From Chaenocephalus aceratus (lineage: Eukaryota; Chordata; Actinopteri; Perciformes; Channichthyidae): a stretch of DNA of 64,000 nucleotides. Below the pieces are notes generated by a model that saw only the letters and a list, made by a program, of their open reading frames with translations, had not been told where the DNA came from and did not search any database. The DNA is taken from NCBI GenBank assembly GCA_023974075.1, contig CM043789.1, positions 34,860,659 through 34,924,658 on the forward strand. Reading direction: 5' to 3'. This document shows, one piece after another, positions 57,520 through 64,000 of the stretch; position 1 is the first letter of the stretch; the number at the start of each line of letters is the position of its first letter. The position numbers and the translations under genes are program-made.

Positions 57520-58900
57520 GTTTATTTATATAGCCCAATATCACAAATGTTACATTTGTCTCAGTGGTCTTCACAGTGTGTACAGTATGACAATACGACA
57601 CCCTCTGTCCTTAGACCCTCACATCGTACAAGGAAAAAACTTCCAAGAAGAAAACCCAGTTTAAAGGAAAAATGGGAGAAACCTCAGGGAGAGCAACAGA
57701 GGAGGGATCCCTCTCCCAGGACGGACAGACGTGCAATAGATGCCGTGTGTAAATTGAAAAGATAATACATTTGCAACATAGGTAGTCCAGATGTTTGGAA
57801 ATGCATGTGTGTATAATAGGAAGATGAATCCACGAGGATATCCATCCAGGACCTATGATCCAGGACCACAGCCACGACTCAAGATCCAGCGCTCGCGATC
57901 CAGGACACAGGACCGCAGGATCATCCATGACTCCGGATCCCAGCGTATATAGACACCAAAAAGAAGGACATTTGGGGAAGCTGGGTTAATCGGAACATGA
58001 GAGTACACGGTATAGACAGAGAGAAGGAAGAAGTAAGATGTCCCCCGACAAAACTAAGCCTATATCAGCAAAACTAGGGGCTGAATCTAATCAGCCCTAA
58101 CTATAAGCTTTATCAAAAAGGAAGGTCTTAAGCGCACTCTTAAAAACGGATAGGGTGTCTGCCGCCCGAACACAAACTGGAAGCTGATTCCACAAATGTG
58201 GAGCTTGATAAGAAAAGGCTCTGGCTCCCATTGTACTTTTAGAGATTCTAGGAACAACCAACAACCCTGCATTCTTGGAACGCAATGCCCTAGTAGGACA
58301 GTAGGGTATAATGAGTTCTTTAAGGTAAGATGGCGTCTGCCCATTAAGGGCTTTGTAGGCGAGAAGAAGAATTTTAAATTCTATCCTGTGTTCTATAGGG
58401 AGCCAGTGTAAGGCAGCCAGAACAGGAGTAATGTGGTCCCTTTTCCTAACTCTGGTTAGTACACGAGCCGCAGCATTTTGAATCAGCTGAAGCGACTTGA
58501 TTGACTTCTTGGTACTCCCTGATAATAAAGAGTTACAATAATCCAGCCTAGAAGTAACAAATGCATGGACTAGTTTCTCTGCATCGTTTTGAGGCAAGAT
58601 ATTCCTGATTTTGCAATGTTACGTAGATGGAAGTAGGCGGTTCTTGAAATTGATTTTATGTGGGCGTTAAAGGATAAATCCTGATCAAATATAACACCAA
58701 GATTCCTTACAGTCTCACTGGAGGCCAAATTAATGCCATCCATAGTTAGTATATCTTTAGATAATTTGTTTCGTAGATTCTTCGGGCCAAGTACAATAAC
58801 TTCAGTTTTGGTCGTGTTTAACATCAAAAAGTTTAAGGTCATCCACGTTTTTAAGTCCTTAAGGCAGTCTTGAATTTTATTTAGATGAAATCAGGTGTCC
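57520..58900 (-). mobile_element. L2/CR1-group LINE, 5'-truncated
   Basis: The minus strand encodes LNTTKTEVIVLGPKNL and LASSETVRNLGVIFDQDLSF (58,570-58,842). Then, after a frameshift near 58,600, it encodes [36 protein letters not shown] and WNQLPVCVRAADTLSVFKSA (58,097-58,597). The 3' UTR contains atttgtgatattgggctata and ends in the TTGA tail. Only the C-terminal third of ORF2 is present. Confidence 0.88.
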
Positions 58901-59472
58901 ATTTTAGGCAGCACTTTCCTGGAGCGTCAGACAGACGAAGACAATAGAGTCCTGCTGGAGTAAGACTGACAAAGACAATAGAGTCCTGCGGGAGTCACGA
59001 GGGTGGCAAAGAGGAGGCAAATCCTACTTTGATTGAGCTAAGTATCACTGGTGTTTTATTTTATTTGGTTGTTTAGCCCCTCAGGCTATAATCATGTGTA
59101 TTTTCTCCATTCCTGTTTATGTGTCTTCTCGCAATTATCACTGGCCCCGTTATATCTCGTAATCGATATAACCGGCCTGCTCTCGTCTATCCCACATGCT
59201 CCACTGACATCCAACATCTAGTTTCAGGCGGCCTGTGGAACTGCCAGTCAGCTGTTCCTTAGGCTGACTTCATCTCTGGCTACACCTCCCTGCAGTCTCT
59301 GGATTTCCTTGCTCTCACTGAGACGTGGATTACTCCATCCAACACATCCACCCCAGCAGCTCTCTCCACAGCATATTCCTTCTCCCATACACCCAGACCC
59401 ACTGGCAGAGGAGGTGGCACTGGTCTCCTGCTCTCTCCCAAATGGAGCTTTTCCCTCTTCAAGCTACCTAAC

Positions 59473-59666
59473 TAGTGATGGCAAAATGAAGCTTTGAATG
59501 AAGCGTCGAACCACTTGGACAATTGTGTAGGAAATAGGTTCATTTCTCGAAGCTTCAGTTACAGCGACCTCTCCTGGCGAAGTGCAAGGCTGCAGTGGGT
59601 TTAACGTATCTTTGCCTTGAAAAATATTCGACACACACACACACACACAACACACACACACACACA

Positions 59667-59749
<83 letters not shown>

Positions 59750-60475
59750 GAATATCATGTTCCATTTGCAATTAAAGATTGATAATTATGTGTATTGGGT
59801 TATTGAGAAGAGACTAGAGAGTGCTGGACATTTTTTTGGGAGGAGAGGGCCTTTTATCAGTTATTAAAGTTGAAAAGCAATGATTAAAATACATCCATTC
59901 CGGGCTTTGAACCAGCTGCGCGGAGGACATCGCCGCATTCGGGCCGCCGGTCCTACCCACTGGGCTATCTATTCCTTGAAATATTGAACTGTTTTTATAT
60001 TACTGATAATTGTCTTTTTTGTTCACAACTTCTCCACATTTCGAAGTGTTTCCCGAGCCAGAACGACCTATCTTTCTTCCTGGCTTGCTCTATAATGATA
60101 CTACAATTCAAATGCAATACCAACAACAACTCAACATCAACAACGGAAACTACGACAACAACCCACACATTGCGCATTGTTTAGAGCGGTCATAAAGTGT
60201 TGAAGCACTCAAATTTGAAACTGTTTCAACCTGTCACCTGTCAGAATCGAGACGAGGCAGTGCATTGAATCGCGTGAATGGACCGCGAACCAGTCATTCA
60301 GGAAATGAAGCAGTTGCTGCTTCGGACGTCACATGTCACGTGATTTGAAGCAGTTGCTGCTTCGGACGTCATATGTCACGTGATTTGAAGCAAGCTTCGA
60401 AGCACTGCTTCTATGGAATAAGAAGTCCAGGGTTGAAGCTCCGTTCGAAGCTTCAATGTCAAACTGCCATCACTA
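59473..60475. mobile_element. hAT MITE in L2 endonuclease
   Basis: Ends TAGTGATGGC / GCCATCACTA with a perfect 8-bp duplication tacctaac (59,465-59,472; 60,476-60,483). It is 1,003 bp, containing a long CA microsatellite (59,631-59,741) and repeated gaagcagttgctgcttcgga segments near the right end. No transposase. Removing it with one duplication copy joins FKLP to NFTPS of the LINE protein in frame. Confidence 0.93.
59631..59741 (+). repeat. CA microsatellite
   Basis: Over 100 bases of (ca)n with two single-base interruptions, inside the hAT MITE. Confidence 0.95.
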
Positions 60476-62165
60476 TACCTAACTTCACTCCTTCCACCTT
60501 TGAATTCCATGCCGTCACAGTAACCCATCCTATACAATTAACCATTGTTGTTCTCTACCGTCCACCAGGCGCCTTGGGGGACTTCTTGGAGGAATTAGAT
60601 AATCTCCTCTCACACATCCCTGAAACTGGCCCTCCCGCTGTACTTCTCGGAGACTTCAACCTCCAGACAGGGAAGATAGACAAACTAACATCTCTGTTAA
60701 CCGCCTTTGCTTTCTCACTGTCTCCATCCCCACCAACTCATAAAGCTGGCAATTTCCTTGATCTCATATTCTCAAGGAACTGCACTACTTCTAACCTCTG
60801 TGTAAACCCGCTCCACACATCCGATCACTTCTTCATTTCATTCTCTCTACCCCTTTCCAAACATAACAAACTAATCTCTTCTCATCCTGCACCTGTCCGC
60901 CGTAACCTCCGTTCCCTCTCCCCCTCTACCTTTGCCTCATCGGTGCTCTCAGCCCTCCCTTCCTCTGACTCGTTCCAACTCCTACCTCCAAACTCTGCTG
61001 CAGAAACTCTCCTCTCTACTCTCTCATCCTCTCTGGACTCTCTCTGTCCTCTCACATCTCGGCAGGCTCGTCAGTCCCCTCCTGCTCCCTGGCTAAATGA
61101 CGCACTGCGTGCTAATAGAACCGTCCTTAGGGCAGCAGAGCGGAAACGGTGGAAATCCAAACACCATGACGACCTCCTAACCTATCAGGCGCTCCTCTCC
61201 TCTTTCTCGGCTTCGATCTCTCAGGCAAAAAGCACTTTCTTTCAAGATAAGATCCAATCTTCCTATTCCAATCCCAAAAAACTATTTTCCATCTTCTCCT
61301 CCCTCCTGGACCCTCCAAAAGCCCTTCCCCCCTCCTCACTTCTGTCAAGCGACTTTGTTAACCACTTTGATGATATTCGCTCTTCTTTTTCTGACTCACC
61401 TTTACTCACCACTGGGTCACCAGACCCTCCTTTCACCCGCACACTGACCTCCTTTTCCCCTCTCTCTCCAAGTGAGGTTCTTACCCTCATTACCTCTGCC
61501 CGCCCTACCACCTGTCCTCTGGACCCTATCCCTTCAAACCTCCTTCAGACTATCACTCCTGATATTCTACCGTTTCTCACCCATTTCATCAACACTTCTC
61601 TAACTTCTGGTCACTTTCCAAACAGTCTCAAGGAGGCAAGAGTAAACCCTCTCCTAAAGAAACCCACTCTCAACCCGTCTGATGTTATAAACTACAGGCC
61701 TGTCTCTCTCCTCCCGTTCCCGTCTAAAACACTTGAACGCGCTGTCTTTAAACAACTCTCCTGCTATCTCCATCAGAACAACCTTCTGGATCCGCAACCA
61801 GTCTGGTTTCAAGGCAGGTCACTCCACAGAAACTGCCCTCCTTGCTGTCACTGAGGAACTGCACACTGCTACTGCAACTCCCTCCTGGCTGGTCTACCTG
61901 CATGTGCCATCCGACCTCTGCAGCTCATCCAGAATGCAGCGGCTCGTCTGGTCTTCAACCTTCCTAAATTCTCCCACACCACGCCGCTCCTCCGCTCCCT
62001 CCACTGGCTTCCGGTAACTGCTAGAATCCACTTCAAGACAATGGTACTTGCGTACCATGCTGCGAATGGATCTGGCCCTTCCTACATCCAGGACATGGTT
62101 AAACCGTACACCCCAGCATGTGCACTCCGCTCTGCATCAGCCAAACAGCTGAAGAGCTTCCCGTA

Positions 62166-63095
62166 CAAAAATATTAGTTTGATTCAACAACCTCTTGGAT
62201 AAAATGGCATTTATTCCAATGTCAGTTCAAAATGTAGTATTTTCAATTTAGCGTTCAGACACTTTTTACAGCTTTAATTGCGGTTATATCAAATCAGTCA
62301 GTTTCAGTACATCAGGAACAAAATAAATCATTGTTCATCTTCACAATTTGTCATCACTATTGAGGGTCGAAGCTTGATAGCTTATCATGAAATTCGACTT
62401 GACTTTGAAATAGTTTCAAAAACTCTGAACTCAAGGTCAACTGTCTACAAGTATAGAGCTTTCTGTGGTACAACTGAGCCAATCGTGAAATGCAGTTGAA
62501 TTCAGGATATTGTACCAATACCTCACACATTGGTTACAATAAAGTTTACTACTGTAAATATCTAAAAAAGCCACACACTTACAGCTTTACAATTTAGTTG
62601 TGCATAAAAAGTCAATACTATAGTGATGCACTGTGTGACTGAATCCCCAATACAAAAACAAACAAATTCATCCATGTGCGTCATGAGTCCACCGTCTGGC
62701 TGATTGTGTAACAGAGAGGAAATCAGGCTGGTTGGCTATCAGGAAATTGTCATTGACCTTCGGTGGCTGACAAAGTGACCTGTTTACTTTGTCACATTCT
62801 CAGGCTAGAACAGCGTTAGCAATTGGAATAAAATAAAGTCTACCAATAGAGGTTGTTGCCAATGCTTTATAGTTAGTCTGAGCAAGGTATAGGCTAATGT
62901 CTTATATCAGTCTGATGCCGTTGGACATTAATTACAATAGTAACACATTTTATGTAAATACAGTATATTTACATGATAGCAAAAAAGTATATTTTTACAT
63001 TACCAGTTGAGACGTTCCCATCTGTGTAACGCAAGTTTTTGTTTTTATAGATGCTGGGGCTGAGTGATATGGTGGAAATCATTAAGACAATTTGA
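62166..63095. other. Unassigned DNA
   Basis: No coding motif or TE terminus recognised between the LINE and the next MITE. Confidence 0.5.
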
Positions 63096-63395
63096 CAGTG
63101 GTGTAAAATAACTGAGTACATTTACTCAAGTACAGTACTTAAGTACAATTTTGAGGTACTTTACATGAGTAATTTAATTCCATCTTCTGCTACTTTGTAC
63201 TTCATTACAATTCAAATCGTGTACTTTTACTCCCATGCATTTATTGAATACCTTTAGTTACTTTGCAGAATATAATCAACAATTAAGTAAGACTTTAGTT
63301 ACACCTGGATTAAATTCACAAGCTACTTTAAAGTAATTAAAACTAGCTGCACCTTTACCAGCTTTGATAAACACGAATCTCACAACCAGTTAAAT
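63096..63395 (-). mobile_element. hAT MITE fragment, 'acttgagtaaa' family
   Basis: Begins CAGTGGTGTAAAATAACTG and contains actcaagtacagtacttaag and ttagttacacctgg, as in the other copies. The far end is not found. Confidence 0.6.
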
Positions 63396-63589
63396 GCTAG
63401 AGACACTTATTTAAAAGTCACATACATATCCCACATGATTAAGTAAATAACATATATCTAAAGAAAGATTCAACCCACTTAAATTATAATACTGACAGAT
63501 CATGACCATAATGACAAAATAAATCAATGTGTTTCCACATTTTTGTGGTGTCTAGACAGTTGTGTTAAGTTAATTTATTTAGTTCAGTC

Positions 63590-63977
63590 CTTTTGTCTTT
63601 TGCCTTGTCTTGTGATTTCCTGTTTTATTTTGTAGTAACCTTTCCCTCTCGTTTCAGAGCATTCCTGCCCTGGTGTGTTTTTCCCACCAGTGTGATTGTC
63701 AGCCCCTCCCTTAATTGTTGCCACCTGTGTCCCCTTACCTAGTGTGTATATATAGTCTGCGTCTCCCTTTGTCTTGTGTCAGTTCGTCTTGTCTCGTCAA
63801 GCCTGCCAGTCATCCCTTGATCGTGTGAAGTATATTTTTGATAGTCATGTAGATGTTTTTTGGTTTAGAGTTTTTGATCCTCCAAGTGAGCGTTTTGTGT
63901 TTGACCTTAATTAAAATACCTTGTTAATTCTAATCTGTTTCTGGTGTTGTGCATTTGGGTCCTGAGCCTCGTGACAT
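63590..63977 (+). repeat. LTR-like or non-autonomous repeat, copy 2
   Basis: Same order as 10,745-11,178 read in reverse: cacctgtgtcccctta, TATA-like tatatatagtc, TC-rich segment, ttaattaaaatac, and gcatttgggtcct, ending cgtgaca. The promoter-then-poly(A) layout suggests an LTR, but no internal region or second LTR is seen. Confidence 0.4.
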
Positions 63978-64000
63978 TCTTAACAATTTTTCACCAGGCT

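Larger units (their letters stand above)
59040..62165 (+). mobile_element. L2-type LINE, internally deleted and split by a hAT
   Basis: The 5' part encodes SGGLWNCQSAV, then a stop (TAG, 59,260-59,262) where Lys is expected, then the endonuclease (LDFLALTETWI, GRGGGTGLLLSP). A hAT interrupts it at 59,473-60,475. It resumes with NFTPSTFEFHAV, VVLYRPPGALGDF, AVLLGDFNL and LHTSDHFFISF, then the RT N-terminus (CPLDPIPSNLL, INYRPVSLLPFPSKTLER). After TEELHTA (about 61,875) the sequence jumps directly to [11 protein letters not shown], so the whole catalytic RT core is missing. The C-terminus ([38 protein letters not shown]) follows, with the 3' end cut off. Other frameshifts lie near 61,800. Confidence 0.9.

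Noticed and set aside
59464..59867. His-Thr or Val-Cys repeat ORFs
   Set aside because: Translations of a CA microsatellite inside a MITE.
60373..61854. Single 493-codon gene
   Set aside because: The first part is MITE sequence and the rest is an L2 ORF; the frame is an accident of insertion.

Overview
The window looks like nuclear DNA from a ray-finned fish, probably a percomorph. The evidence is two split vertebrate genes with GT-AG introns and a dense load of typical teleost repeats: L2-type LINEs, a tRNA-derived SINE with an L2-like tail, many hAT miniatures with 8-bp target duplications, and TTAA-flanked miniatures. There is no prokaryotic organisation. Species and chromosome cannot be told from the sequence alone.

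Gene region (about 5.4-32.5 kb). Two genes lie head to head, with start codons 2.1 kb apart. On the minus strand (16,820 to 5,446) is idh3b, the beta subunit of mitochondrial NAD-dependent isocitrate dehydrogenase, with ten shared coding exons and two mutually exclusive last exons. On the plus strand (18,931 to 31,719) is wdr1 (AIP1), the WD-repeat cofactor of cofilin, in 15 coding exons. One wdr1 intron has the AT-AC ends and branch site of a U12-type intron. Allowing for apparent errors, the reconstructed lengths are 386/382 aa and 606 aa, as expected for these families. As written, both genes carry small coding lesions: two extra bases in idh3b, and two missing bases plus a 44-bp insertion in wdr1. 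Several lie in homopolymers, so consensus errors are the first explanation. The introns contain LINEs, a SINE and MITEs.

Left flank (1-5.4 kb). I recognise no coding sequence. There is a CpG-rich block near 3.1-3.35 kb with a strong CTCF-type motif.

Right half (32.5-64 kb). No host gene is recognised. This is a transposon graveyard with two separate four-level nests. The first (39.4-45.3 kb) is a 6-kb terminal-inverted-repeat element holding a hAT with a decayed BED-finger transposase, holding a second hAT, holding a third. The second (46.2-56.8 kb) is a two-protein DNA transposon, with a plus-strand YqaJ-type nuclease converging on a minus-strand THAP/DDE transposase. Its transposase gene is split by a 6-kb element with roughly 470-bp inverted ends (itself holding a hAT, itself holding a MITE) and by another hAT. 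Further right, a 1-kb hAT is inserted with a perfect 8-bp duplication into an L2 LINE that has lost its reverse-transcriptase core.

The host genes are ordinary metabolic and cytoskeletal loci. The notable biology is the duplicated idh3b terminal exon, the U12 intron of wdr1, the THAP-DDE plus YqaJ transposon, and nests ordered precisely by their target duplications.
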